Origin: Xanthostigma xanthostigma
Taxonomy: Eukaryota > Arthropoda > Insecta > Raphidioptera > Raphidiidae
DNA length: 64,000 nucleotides
Direction of reading: 5' to 3'
NCBI GenBank assembly: GCA_963575645.1
Contig: OY754468.1
Location: forward strand, 9,796,001-9,860,000
Position numbers and translations under genes: made by a program
The notes under the pieces: generated by a model
Databases searched by the model: none
What the model saw: the letters and a program-made list of their open reading frames with translations, nothing else
What the model was told of the DNA's origin: nothing
Part shown: piece by piece, positions 1-10,200 of the stretch
Layout: every line of letters begins with the position of its first letter
Position numbering within the stretch: the stretch's first letter is position 1

Positions 1-572
1 TTTTTTGAGATATCATTAGTTACAATCGTTTTGGCAGAATTTTACTCGTGTCAGTGAGTGCGAATGTTTACCTTTTAAAATGTGTAAAGCGTTGCGAAAG
101 TTCGAATGGACGCACTAAGCTAACCCCAAGCCATACGTTATAACAAATCAACACACCTTTCTATATGTAATATAAATTTCAAGAACCTGTCAGTGCCTAT
201 TCAGTGTACCATATCTCACCGGCCCCATCGTTATTGACAGTTTGCCAATCGCTATTTTCTTCTTCTTCTTTGTGTATTATGTGTACCTACTCTCCAAAAT
301 AGATCAACTAAAATATATATTTTATCTTCTTTTTAGAAAAGAAATTCTAAAAGGTTGGATTTATTGCTCTTTATTTCATACCCAATAACAAATATATAAC
401 AAAATATAAATACCTATAATTATACTTACCTAACGTTAACTATTACCATACTTACCTTCAACCAATTTGTACATTTTATACTATATTATGTCACTTTTGT
501 AGCGATAATGGCCAGAGATGCCAAATCGAGTTGTTTTTTTTGTAAATAAAAAAAAAAAATCACACGCAGTAA
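1..572. other. Intergenic AT-rich sequence, no gene seen
   Basis: No open frame of coding character and no RNA gene was recognised. The stretch ends in an A-rich run directly before the first SINE. Confidence 0.5.
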
Positions 573-604
573 CCGAGCGGGGTGGCGTAGCGGTGAGAGC
601 ACTA

Positions 605-1056
605 ACAAGATAAAAATAATTGTTCATAGTTCGGATTAAACATTTTCGTAAAAAAATATGAGACCAAATCCAAAAAAATTAATTTAATTAATTACGATCG
701 TTTCGACCTAGATCAGGTCATCTTCAATTAGAAATGTAAATAAAAAATTGATATTTAACTAAAAAACTACATTTCGTGTTTAACGAAGTTAAATATCGGC
801 GGATAAAACTTAATCCTTGTATTTTAGTTAAATATCAATTTTTAATTTACATTCCTATCTGAAGATGATCTGATCTAGGTCGAAACAATCGTAAGTAATT
901 AATTTAATTTTATCTGGATTTGGACTCTTTTATATTTTTTACAAAAATAATTGATTTAGTTTTTATAAAATATACATGGTTGAAAAACACCTTGAAAATA
1001 GCTAAAACAAGTTTATAAAATCGATTACATATCTTTATATATATACAAATCTTAGT
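605..1056. mobile_element. Penelope-like fold-back insertion with two hammerhead-like cores
   Basis: This is an inverted repeat (arms about 658-772 and 818-928) inserted in the SINE with a 13-bp target duplication. Each arm carries a hammerhead-like core, facing in opposite directions. The plus-strand one is at 859-890, the minus-strand one at 693-731. Target duplications of this length and hammerhead motifs fit the Penelope-like retroelement group. No reverse transcriptase is present, so the copy is non-autonomous or truncated. Confidence 0.6.
850..895 (+). ncRNA. Hammerhead ribozyme-like motif
   Basis: CTGAAGA at 859-865 is followed by one unpaired base, helix II GATCT/AGGTC, then GAAA at 882-885. 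A two-pair helix III (AC with GT) closes a four-base loop, and A would be the cleavage base. This satisfies the conserved core of type I hammerheads except for the extra base before helix II. The motif on the opposite arm has T in place of the first core C. Confidence 0.5.
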
Positions 1057-1395
1057 GGTGAGAGCACTAGTCTCCCATTAGGTAGGTGCCGGGTTCGAAT
1101 CCCGGCGGGGTCAGATGTGGCTGGAACTTTTTCCTGCTGCCTCTCGCCGAGAAATTGTGATTCCTGTACCGGCCATCTTGTTGACGTTTTTCATGGTTTC
1201 GCTCAATTCCAGATAAATATCAAGATGGTTCCTTATTCAAGGCCATATTGGCCGATTACCTGACAAACTCCTATGCTCAAAATTTGTTTACCTTATCCTA
1301 ATGTCCTAAACTTCCTTCATTCGCCCTTTGCTATTAATTAAGTGGAAGTTTGAAAATGTACAAAATAACGGGAAGTTTGATAGATGGAAAATAAA

Positions 1396-1424
1396 GCACA
1401 TACCGCTAGTTTAGCGGTATGTGC
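1396..1424. repeat. Perfect 13-bp hairpin inside the SINE body
   Basis: GCACATACCGCTA and its exact reverse complement are separated by three bases. The other SINE copies lack it, so it arose or was inserted in this copy only. Confidence 0.7.
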
Positions 1425-1540
1425 AATAGTAATGGTGCAAATAGCGTCTGTTATGACATAAAGTCGAGAAACGGACGTTAAACGCATTATTCTTATTATT
1501 ATTATAATAATAATAATAATAATTATGATTATTAATTATG

Positions 1541-2060
1541 TAGAGGATATTTTTAACACCAAGCCAAGAGACTCGCAGAAGAGTGTTGCAAAATTTTCTT
1601 TCGGGAAGAGAACGAGTGAGACTAATTAAGGCTAGAAATTTTTTAAGGAGTAATAGACTGTTTAAATAACCACTAAAACTATTATAACCCGTTGGAAACT
1701 TGAAGTCTTTCAGCTGTTAAAATTTTCATTCGGTAATAAAACAGTGTATTTAGATAGATACGTGTGTTACAGTTTTGGTAGTCGACAATAAAATGACGAA
1801 ATACTTCAGCACGAATGTAAGTGTAAATCAAAACACATAAAATATCTGTCATAATTTTATGACAGTTGTGTGACAAGTTTAGGAACTAGAGTTAAATAAT
1901 AGATTTGTTGATGAACTTGATAAATTTGTTCTACGCGGGTTATTTCAGTAGCGTCGATATATTATGGTACTTTATGTGGAAAAAATGTAGTTAAAAAAAT
2001 ATGTAGTTTTCCCTTTTTAAATCTTCTTGGTTTCCGGGTTTGTAAACTGTGGCCGATTGG
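1541..2060. other. Unannotated stretch
   Basis: AT-rich DNA between the SINE tail and repeat C. The only open frames are short and lack recognisable protein character. Confidence 0.45.
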
Positions 2061-2890
2061 TATTTCTAAGATAGAAATATCAATTTATTTATTTTTTCAA
2101 GAAAGTTTTGTGAAAAAAAAATTCTAAACTTTATAATTTCGGAAATATTTTGAAAATAAGACAAGAACCAACTGCTGTTTTGTTTTGAAAATCTGCCAGA
2201 AAAAAAATAGTTCACAAAACTTTCTTGAAAAAATAAATAGAATAATAAACTGTTATGAAAAGTATATCATTATTATATAAAAAACAACGTTATAGCATAT
2301 ATCTCTTTTGCGCATGCGCCGATTTTCCCCAAAAACAATAGAGCTTTTCATATCTGCATAGCAAACATCCTCCCAAAATTTGGTTTCAATCCGTTCATCC
2401 GTTTGACCTGTATCGTGCTCATTGCGTATATTAATAAAATATCTTCGGGGTGTTCTGCCCCTACTTTATAACCGACAAAATGTTCTGGCATTTTCATTTC
2501 TGGATTATATACATGCTGAACTCAAAGATAATAAAAATTTCAAGTTGCCTAAAACATGTTTTTTGGGGATATTTTTTTGCAGATATGCTGCGCAGGCGCG
2601 AAATAACCGCAAACGCTCAGGCAGACTCGCCAATCCAGATTCAGCCATTGATAAATTACTGTTTTTTCATTATTTCAACCTGCCTAAAACACGTACCCAA
2701 AATCGTGTCATCAGCTCTTGGGCTATCAAATAACTATTAAATTTATAAAAAAAAATTCCAGCCCATTGGGTGACGGGACCATTCCAACTTCAAAATGTCG
2801 ACATTTGATACCTATAGGTAGTATAATAAAGATTATAAAATTTCTGGTATCGCGTGAGGTGACACGGGTAATGGTTAGTATTTAATATGA
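2060..2890 (-). repeat. Repeat C, copy 1 (partial fold-back)
   Basis: Shares long blocks with 5400-5945, 6355-6965, 14475-15592 and 45231-46805, including the reverse complement of GGTCAAACGGATGAACGG (near 2400), GCGCATGCGCCGATTTT and the end block near 2760-2800. A partial inverted arm at 2074-2160 matches 2213-2260. Frames of 96-103 codons at 2422-2740 recur in the 15-kb copy and lie inside the repeat; they show no protein family. The element class is unknown to me. Confidence 0.7.
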
Positions 2891-3019
2891 TACTTGATAA
2901 TTGGCTTGATTGATAGCTGTATGATTAATAATAATAAAAGAAACAATTTTTGACAATTAGTAAAAGTTTGTCAAATAATTGTTGAGTGGAAGCAAGATGA
3001 CATAGATTTTAGAAAAATA

Positions 3020-3090
3020 AATACTGTACCTGAAGAGGGCCATGGCTTGAGCCAAGATGGCCGAAACGTTGTGATGTGATACAATATAAT
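3020..3090 (+). ncRNA. Hammerhead-like motif, single copy
   Basis: CTGAAGA at 3030-3036 is followed by a stem GGCCAT/ATGGCC, continued by GGC/GCC with a TTGA loop, then GAAACGTTG from 3063. The core spacing is right, but the base at the predicted cleavage position is G, which hammerheads disfavour. It is probably a remnant of a Penelope-like element. Confidence 0.4.
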
Positions 3091-3620
3091 ATACTTACCT
3101 ACACGAAAATTACTGTAATAGAATTTAGACTACTGCAGTCGAATGTAAATTATTTGAGTAGAATACTTTAATTTAGTCGAATGAAAAATTTTCAGAATGT
3201 ATATAAATGTAGAATATAGATAACCGTAGTAGAATGTAGACGGAACGAATGTACGACAAGTGGTCTGGTGTATTTTGATCATAAAACTTTCAAAGTTTTT
3301 ATTGTTTACCTTAGTAAAATATATTAGGTATTAGAGAACTTTTTGAATCATTTATTATTTGTGAAGGAAGTGAACCTTCCTATATATAAACAAGATATCA
3401 TTGGCTGTGATTTTTTGCAATACTCTTAATCGAAAACATGTTTTTTTTAAATCAGCCTCGTAGATACAAGTGAGGTGAGAATTGAGAAAGTGTGGAGAAA
3501 ATACATCATCTTCCTTGTCGTCGAATAAATAATAAATAAATCAAAAGACCATTGACTAATACTGTTTAACAGATCAAGCGTCTAACTGTAACATTTAATT
3601 TCTACTTAAATTCATTTATA
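3091..3620. other. Unannotated stretch
   Basis: No gene, repeat or structured element recognised between the hammerhead-like remnant and the second SINE. Confidence 0.4.
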
Positions 3621-4430
3621 CCGAACGGGGTGGCGTAGTAGTGAGAGCACTAGACTCGCATTCGGGTGATACCGGGTTCGAATCCCGGCGGGGGCAGATG
3701 TGACTAGGACTGTTTCCTACTGCCTCCCGCCGAGAAACGGTAATTCCTGTACCGGTAATTTTTAACCGACTTCAAAAAAGGAGGAGGTTCTATGTTCGAC
3801 TGTATATTTTTTTTTTGTTTTTTTGTTTTTTTTTTATGTATGTTCACCGATTTCTCCGTCAATTATGGACCGATTTTCATTTTTTTTTATTCGAAAGAGT
3901 GCACTTCCGAGGTGGTCCCATCGGAACCAAGTCAGTATCTGATGGTGGAATCCGGAGAAATCGAGGGAAACTGTCAAATTTCAAAGGCACGCATACTTGG
4001 CCTACCCATTTCAATACTTTATCTAACACTAAAAAGAGAAAAATAAAATATTTTTAACAAAAGAAAATTGAACCGACTTCAAAATATGCACTAAAAAGTA
4101 AAAAATAATAATTATTGTTATTTTTGGAGTCGGTGTCAGCCAAAATGAAATCTATTCCGAGAACTAGAGACATGTAAGATTTAAATTGCTACTTTCGAAT
4201 TCCGATGTGACACCGACTCCAAAAATAACAATAATTATTATTTTTTACTTTTTAGTGCATATTTTGAAGTCGGTTCAATTTTTGTTTGTTAAAAATATTG
4301 TTGTTGAGGTGTTTACCATGGTTTCCCTCAATAAATTCCAGATAAATATTAAGATGGTTCCTTATTCAAGGCCATGACCGATTACCTGTGAAACTCCTAT
4401 GTAAGTGGAAGTTTAAAAATGTTATCCTGT
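3621..4430 (+). mobile_element. tRNA-derived SINE, copy 2, split by an insertion
   Basis: Head at 3621-3756 with GGTGGCGTAG and GGTTCGAATCCCGG. The body resumes near 4297 with the CATGGTTTCCCTCA and AAGATGGTTCCTTATTC blocks shared with the other copies. It lacks the ATT tail and part of the body. The interruption at 3757-4297 is a separate fold-back-type repeat. Confidence 0.8.
3757..4297. mobile_element. ACCGACTTC-type repeat with terminal fold-back
   Basis: Begins AATTTTTAACCGACTTC and ends with GAAGTCGGTTCAATTTT followed by TTAAAAAT, giving short inverted ends. Arms at about 4065-4135 and 4210-4282 form a 70-bp stem. The opening resembles a repeat very common in lepidopteran genomes. The 84- and 80-codon frames inside come from T-rich repeat sequence and are not gene candidates. 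Confidence 0.6.
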
Positions 4431-4511
4431 TAGTCTGTTTGTCTGTTAGTTAACCGACGAAAAACAAAAACGGAGGAGGTTCTCAAGTCGACGCGTATAT
4501 ATTTTTTTTTT

Positions 4512-4841
4512 ATGTATGACCACGCATAACTTTTTACAGAGTAGTCCGATTTTGATAATTATTTTTTTATTTGAAAGGGTATACCCCGAAGTTGGTCCCA
4601 TATAAATTTTGTAAAAAAATTCCAACCCTAAGGGTAGGAAAACAGGGGATTATTGATTGTTCACTCACAGATTGTAATGTATGACCACGCATAACTTTTT
4701 ACAGAGTAGTCCGATTTTGATAATTATTTTTTTATTGAATAGGTTATACCTCGAAGTTGGTCTCATAAATTTGGAAAAAAATTCCTACCCTAAGGGTGGG
4801 AAAATAGGGGTGATTTTTTGTTCACTCACAGATTTTCATGC
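4512..4841 (+). repeat. 165-bp tandem duplication
   Basis: Two head-to-tail copies that differ by scattered substitutions and small indels. Neither encodes a recognisable protein. Confidence 0.75.
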
Positions 4842-4900
4842 TGAGTTGTGTATTACAATAGGTATAAATTATATAGCCACAAAAAATTATAAAATAAAAA

Positions 4901-5383
4901 CTTTTTAACAAAAAAATTAAACCGCCGAAAAACTGAAAAGCAAAAAATAATAAATCTTTTATTTAACTAAGTTCTATCTAAGTAGTTAAACGTATGTGAC
5001 AGTCTAGTATATCTAAGTAATTTTGAGTCGGCGTCAAACAATCAATGAACAAAGATCACTAAAAGAAATAACCAAATCAAATTAACAATGATACGTGAAA
5101 TCTCCAGCGATAAACATTAATATTCCAAACATGCGCTCTCCACACGACCATTCGCAAAGACGTGTGCCCTCAGTGTGTGCCCGTTCGGGCTGCTCTGTCG
5201 CTGACATTAACTTCGTGAACGGTCAGAGATTTCCGTTGAAGGATTGTTGACGCCGTCTCAAAATTACTTAGATATACTAGACTGTCACATACGTTCAACT
5301 ACTTAGATAGAACTTAGTTAAATAAAAGATTTATTATTTTTTGCTTTTCAGTTTTTCGGCGGTTTAATTTTTTTGTTAAAAAG
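4901..5383. repeat. Fold-back element with 140-bp arms
   Basis: Arms at 4901-5041 and 5244-5383 are near-perfect reverse complements (for example TATCTAAGTAATTTTGAG on the left). The roughly 200-bp loop is less AT-rich and holds CATGCGCTCTCCACACG. No coding sequence was found. Confidence 0.75.
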
Positions 5384-5399
5384 TTTTTTTATTAGTCTG

Positions 5400-5945
5400 T
5401 TAGTTTGTTAATCTGTTAGTCTGTGAGCAAGATACAGGTCAAACGGATGAGCGGATAGAAACCAAATTTTAGGAGGATGTTTGGTATGCAAATATGAAAA
5501 GCCCTATTGTTTTTGGGGAAAATCGGCGCATGCGCACAAGAGATATAGGCTATAACAGTGTTTTTATATAATGTTTACTTTTCATAACGGCTTATTATTC
5601 TATTTATTTTTTCAAGAAAGTTTCGCCAAAAAATTTTTGGAATTTACTCCTTAAGAAACAATTTTTTATAGTTTTGGAAATATTTTGAAAAAAATCAGCT
5701 GTTTTTTTGTATCAAAAATAAACTAGTTGCTTTGATTCATTTTTACATGATGTAGAACATATTATGTAGGTAACCATGTCAATTGCCAACGAATAGCAAA
5801 TAGATATTGAATACTAGCCATTACTCGCGTCACCTCACGTGATATCTGAAATTTTATTTTCTCTGTTATAGTGTGGCTATCAGATGCCAATAATTTTGAA
5901 GTTGGAATGGTCCCGTCGCTCAATTGGTTGGAATTTTTCTAACAC
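5400..5945 (+). repeat. Repeat C, copy 2
   Basis: Contains GATACAGGTCAAACGGATG, GGCGCATGCGCACAAGAGA and the terminal GTCCCGTCGCTCAATTGG block, in the order seen in the other copies. No protein frame. Confidence 0.75.
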
Positions 5946-6354
5946 ATGCATCATCTGCAGTGTCTTTAATCAATGATCTCATAGCATAAGTCATTCGCAC
6001 CATATTGCATGTAAACCGTGGAGTGTCATACCCAGCAGACCGACCTCTTCGTCCACAAGCTTCTTCCATAAGGTCTCTAAAAATCCGACTTCAGACCGTC
6101 CGACTCATATTATACTTCTTGATGCGCACGTATGGTTCCATTTCTCAGCGTAAAGTTTTAAAACCTGCTCAATAAATAATGAAATTCCTGTAAAAAGTAA
6201 CGGAGGTGTTCACGCGATTCATTTACGCTACATTTGCATTATAAAAAGCATACAACTGTTGTCAAATTAGGTGACTTCTAGACTCGGAATGTGCCGGTTT
6301 CGAATCACAACGAAATATTTTCGCATTGCTAAACCGTAATTATACTAGTTTAGG
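5946..6354. other. Low-copy stretch with a short minus-strand open block
   Basis: A minus-strand stop-free block of about 55 codons (about 5930-6090) reads through MEEACGRRGRSAGYDTPRF and MVRMTYAMRSLIKDTADD. It looks more protein-like than its surroundings and runs into the end of repeat C. I do not recognise the family; it could be a transposase scrap or chance. Confidence 0.3.
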
Positions 6355-6965
6355 TAAAAATTTAATTTTCAAAATTTCACAATATTTTTCGTTTTGAGGT
6401 CCCTCGAATGTAAAGAACATATTTTTGGAGAAATTCTGTGCGTCTGTTTGTCTGTGAACACGATACAGGTCAAACGGATGGGCGGATTGAAACCAAATTT
6501 TGGTAGGATGTTTGGTATGCAAATTATGAAGACCCCTATTGTTTTTAATCGGCGCATGCGCAGAAGAGATATATGCTATAACGGTGTTTTTTATATAATA
6601 ATGGTGTATACTTTTCATAACGGCTTATTATTCTATTTATTTTTTCAAGAAAGTTTTGTTACATTTTTTTTCTAAACTTTATAGTTTCGGAAATATTTTG
6701 AAAATAAAAAAAAATCAGCCGCTCTTTTGTTTTATGGATCTGTCGGAAATAAACCAGTTAGGCATGCTTTGATTAATTTTTACATGACGTGGAACATATT
6801 ATGTTGGTAACCATGGCAACGAATAGGAAATATCATATTGAATACTAGTCATTACCCCCGTCATCTCACGCGATATCAGATATTTTATTTTCTTTACTAT
6901 AATCAAATGTCAACATTTTTGTAGTTGAAATGGTCCCGTCGCCCAATTGACTGGAATTTTTTTTA
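6355..6965 (+). repeat. Repeat C, copy 3
   Basis: Same block order as copy 2. It also carries the extra left block (TTCAAAATTTCACAATATT) that is tandemly triplicated at 45231-45428. The 92-93 codon frames on both strands lie within the repeat and are not gene candidates. Confidence 0.75.
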
Positions 6966-7629
6966 TATAATAATGGTATACTTTTCATAACGGTTATTAT
7001 TCTGTTTATTTTTTTTATTGTATTATATAATGAATTGTTGAATTTGATTTAATTTACAGCTTATTTTCTTCTTTTTAATGCATTTAAATTAAAGTTTGTT
7101 TTTAAAAAGTATTAATTTTATTCATATTGGAAGCTTATTTTCTACATTTTCGTTATCGGGTCTTAGTTTTTAAAATATTATTTCTGTTGAAAAGATGTTT
7201 TTTGTTGAGTTTTCGTTTACTGGAATACTTTTTACAAAATAAATTTATTATACTTCGGGGCATTTGGTTCATTCTGTCACGCGCAATATATCATGGAAAC
7301 TTTAAGAGCTGTCAGAAATCAGCAGGATTTGCCAACGCTAAAGATGTAAAAAAACTATAAACTTCTTTATAAGTTCATAAGATTTCCATTTTAGTGACCG
7401 ACGTTTTTCACAATATTACCTTCATTTTTTGTCATTTTAAATGTGAAATAGTCTACGCTTTAAATCAAATTTATCTAAAATATATTCTAATACTTAAGAT
7501 TTATGCATTTTGCAGTACCTACATTTTAATTAAGCAGTATAGTGAGGTTAAAACAGTTTTGCATATTCTTGTTGCAAAGTGGTAAAATTAAAGTGTGTCT
7601 ATCGTCATTAACGTTTTAAAATTGCTTAT
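6966..7629. other. Unannotated AT-rich stretch
   Basis: No element or gene recognised; the 77- and 63-codon frames have no recognisable motif. Confidence 0.4.
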
Positions 7630-8694
7630 CGTTGCCTCAAAATACCCCGCACAAACCTTATGGGATTTGGTTCTCGGTTAAATTGATCGAAAATGGTTTT
7701 CTTTTATAGTTTAAAGGTCGCTAAGAAAAAGCGTCCATGGGTGCATAGCCTAAAACCCGATAGATTTTTAGCTACAGATATATTTAGCGAGATTTTAGAT
7801 ATAGGGATATCCATTGAATTCTCAATCTTAAAAAATCCTAAGCTCTAAAAATATGTTTACGAGTGCGCTGAATCCAAATATGACATTATTATTTTATACA
7901 GGTGACACCTTTCAACATTACCTAGTTTTCGACTCATTTTCTATTTCAAAAGTTGAACATGTAACATGTTTGTGAATTTATTAGATATCCCTATTAGTGA
8001 TGTGCCGGATATCCGTATCCGTATCCGCGGATATCCGAGGGAGAAGAAAGATCCGGATCCGTATCCGTTAGTTTTATGGCGGATCTTTTACCTTATTTAA
8101 TTCATAGATGAAATTTTATATATATAGGTGATTAGGTAATAATGAAAAACTGTTAAATTCCATTCAGATTATTTTTTATTTCTTAAAATCGTATTTGGCA
8201 CCTTTATATTGCAAAAATTTATCGTAGTGAGTACCATACCAATAGTACATAACTCAAAGGTACTAATAAAAAACTATCTTTATAATGAGATATTGCACAT
8301 CGATCTCTGGAAAGAGACAATCTGTTATGAGAATTAACTCTTAAAGAAGTCAATAACTTTTTCCCATAACAGTCTCTTTCCAAAGGTCGATGTGCAATAT
8401 TTACCGTCGCGTACTCTAAGAAAGTTAAGATCCGTTTCCGTATCCGCGGATCTTGAAACCAAATATCCGTATCCGTATCCGCGGATATGCATTTTTAACG
8501 ATCCGGCACATCACTTATCTCTATATCTAAAATCTCGTTAAACATATCTGTAGCTAAAAATCCATTGGTTTTTAGGCTATGCGCCCATAGACATTTTTTC
8601 TTAGTGACCTTTAAACTATAAAATAAAATCATTTTCGATCAATTTAACCGAGAATCAAATCCCATATGTTTGTACGGGTCCTTTCTTGCCTCGT
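7630..8694. mobile_element. Fold-back element K, split by a hAT-type insertion
   Basis: Arms at 7630-7808 and 8519-8694 are reverse complements over about 175 bp (shared block GTTAAATTGATCGAAAATG). Excluding the inserted 522 bp, the element is about 540 bp. A fragment of the same arm is present at 19905-19978, which supports a repeat family. No coding capacity. Confidence 0.75.
7995..8516. mobile_element. Non-autonomous hAT-type transposon
   Basis: The ends are TAGTGATGTGCCGGAT and ATCCGGCACATCACTT. The flanking octamers ATCCCTAT (7987-7994) and ATCTCTAT (8517-8524) match at 7 of 8, as expected for an 8-bp hAT target duplication. The subterminal parts repeat TATCCG and CGCGGAT. A second inverted repeat lies inside (about 8285-8328 and 8362-8405). 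No transposase. Confidence 0.8.
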
Positions 8695-9080
8695 AATATT
8701 TAAGGTGACTGTTTACCAGCTGGCAGCTGGTCAGCCTAGTGCTATAGTGTTCTCTACTCGGTCCTAGGAAAGACACCATTATAACAGAGCACAAGAGAAG
8801 TTTTACTCTGTGATATCACACGCAAACAGCTCGCTCAAACATATAGCTCTTTTTGGGGAAGGGTAGAGTTAATAAAAAATGCGGAAAATCTTCAGTGTGG
8901 TGTAGAATATTTACAAAAATAGTATTGATTATTTTTCGAAATATTATCCACCGCTAGAGCCGTTAAATTGTTGTCATCAACATTCTCTTTGAACGTTCGA
9001 GTTTTTAATAATACGTAATGCATACCTGAATTTTATCGACTTATATACAGGGTGTAAAATTGCTAATTGTTTATATAGTA
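8695..9080. other. Unannotated stretch
   Basis: Nothing recognised apart from a TATACAGGGTG near 9049, which resembles a transposon end but has no partner close by. Confidence 0.4.
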
Positions 9081-9250
9081 TACTAGCGGTCCTTTCCGGT
9101 TTCACCCGGGTGCAAGAAGGAATGTGCAAGTGGAAACATTCATCTTAGTTTACCGAAATGAATGTTGTGTCCAAACATGATGATCGGAGTTACCGTTCAA
9201 AAGTTTTTGTGGGACAGACAAATTTTGATATCATTATTTATAGTACCTCG
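9081..9250 (+). repeat. RTE-like 3' tail, family B, truncated
   Basis: Carries TACTAGCGGTCC, the GGTTTCACCCGGGTGCAAG block and CATTCATCTTAGTTTACCG, in the order seen in the full copy at 42183-42550. The right half is missing. Confidence 0.65.
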
Positions 9251-9487
9251 CCTATGATTTCAATTGACTTGTTTAATATGTTCGCGACCTTAAAGTAGCG
9301 GCCATTATTTAGTTGTTATAATAGCTTGCGCTTGAAGGTCATCTAATATAATTATTATTGCCAAAATATTTAATCGCTGTCAAGTTATTTTTTTTGTTGC
9401 AAATAGTTAGTCGCCTAGAAAATTATTTCCCTTTTTTATTCTACATCCTATAAAAAAACTGCTTATGATTTTAAGTGTGAAAAAAAA

Positions 9488-9588
9488 ATGATTTTAACTA
9501 TACATTTTCATATATACCTAATTGCCAATTTGGACAATATTGTTCAAATTTGGCAATTGTATATGAAAATGTACAGTTAAAATCATTC
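9488..9588. repeat. 100-bp hairpin
   Basis: Arms 9488-9540 and 9545-9588 are near-perfect inverted copies (ATACATTTTCATATA and its complement). No target duplication was clear. Confidence 0.7.
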
Positions 9589-9592
9589 ATAA

Positions 9593-10200
9593 AAGGGGAA
9601 TTCAATGTTACATTAACAAATGTAATACACCATCTGAAAGTAGATATTTTAACGAAGAAAACCCCATACTAAGATTTTTGAAAATCTGAAATTTTTACAT
9701 TACTTTTTTAGGTTGAAGTTAGGGGTAATTTTTCGGTTTTTTCTTAATATTACATTGGCAAATAAATTTTTTTATTCGAAAAAATTACAGCTTATTAAGG
9801 ACATAGAAAGGTAAGTCTCCTGAAAATTCCATGAAAAAAAAGTCATTTTTGCAGGAGAAAAAAATTAAAAACGAAAAACACGGTTTTTTCGATATTTCTC
9901 TGAATCTTTAAGGTTATGTGAAAAAATTATATTCATAAAAGTTGTAGATCCCTTTAATACCTACACCATTGCCATGCAATATTTTTCGATTGGAGGTCAA
10001 CTTTCGCCGGAAATAACGAAAAACCGCGTTTGATCCCTAAAACGCGCCCCCTACATCCCTCCGGCTTTTTACGCATTTGAATTTTTGGTTTCTGTATTTC
10101 TGACGGCAGTTTCTTCCCTTCCTCATCATTCGTTTTCTGTTATTAATTTTGTCCCTTTTTCACTTGATTTTGGGCTAACTGTACTGGTCTATTATGTATA
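9593..10200. repeat. Unclassified probable repeat
   Basis: No gene. Parts such as CCTACACCATTGCCATGC and GAGGTCAACTTTCGCC resemble an insect interspersed repeat that I recall, but there is no second copy in the window to prove it. Confidence 0.3.

Larger units (their letters stand above)
573..1540 (+). mobile_element. tRNA-derived SINE, copy 1, split by an insertion
   Basis: The head carries RNA polymerase III promoter-like boxes: GGTGGCGTAG (A box region) and GGTTCGAATCCCGG (B box). A body of about 350 bp follows, holding GTCTGTTATGACATAAA and CGGACGTTAAACGCATT, and it ends in an ATT-rich tail at 1488-1540. The same head, body and tail recur at 3621-4430 and 40393-41527, and in reverse at 28655-28750, which defines the family. 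The copy is cut after the A box by 605-1056. The flanking 13 bases GGTGAGAGCACTA occur on both sides (592-604 and 1057-1069), as expected for a target-site duplication. A perfect 13-bp hairpin at 1396-1424 is absent from the other copies. Confidence 0.85.
4441..5390. repeat. ACCGACTTC-type composite repeat with tandem duplication and fold-back
   Basis: A second, diverged member of the 3757-4297 family starts with TTAACCGACG near 4449. It contains two copies of a 165-bp unit (4512-4676 and 4677-4841) that begin ATGTATGACCACGCATAAC. It ends in a fold-back whose 140-bp arms are listed separately. Confidence 0.65.

Noticed and set aside
2422-2740. Open frames of about 100 codons
   Set aside because: They lie inside repeat C and recur in mirror image at 14.5 and 15.3 kb.
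8695-9080. TATACAGGGTG near 9049 as the end of a second 12.4-kb-type fold-back
   Set aside because: No inverted partner or shared interior nearby.
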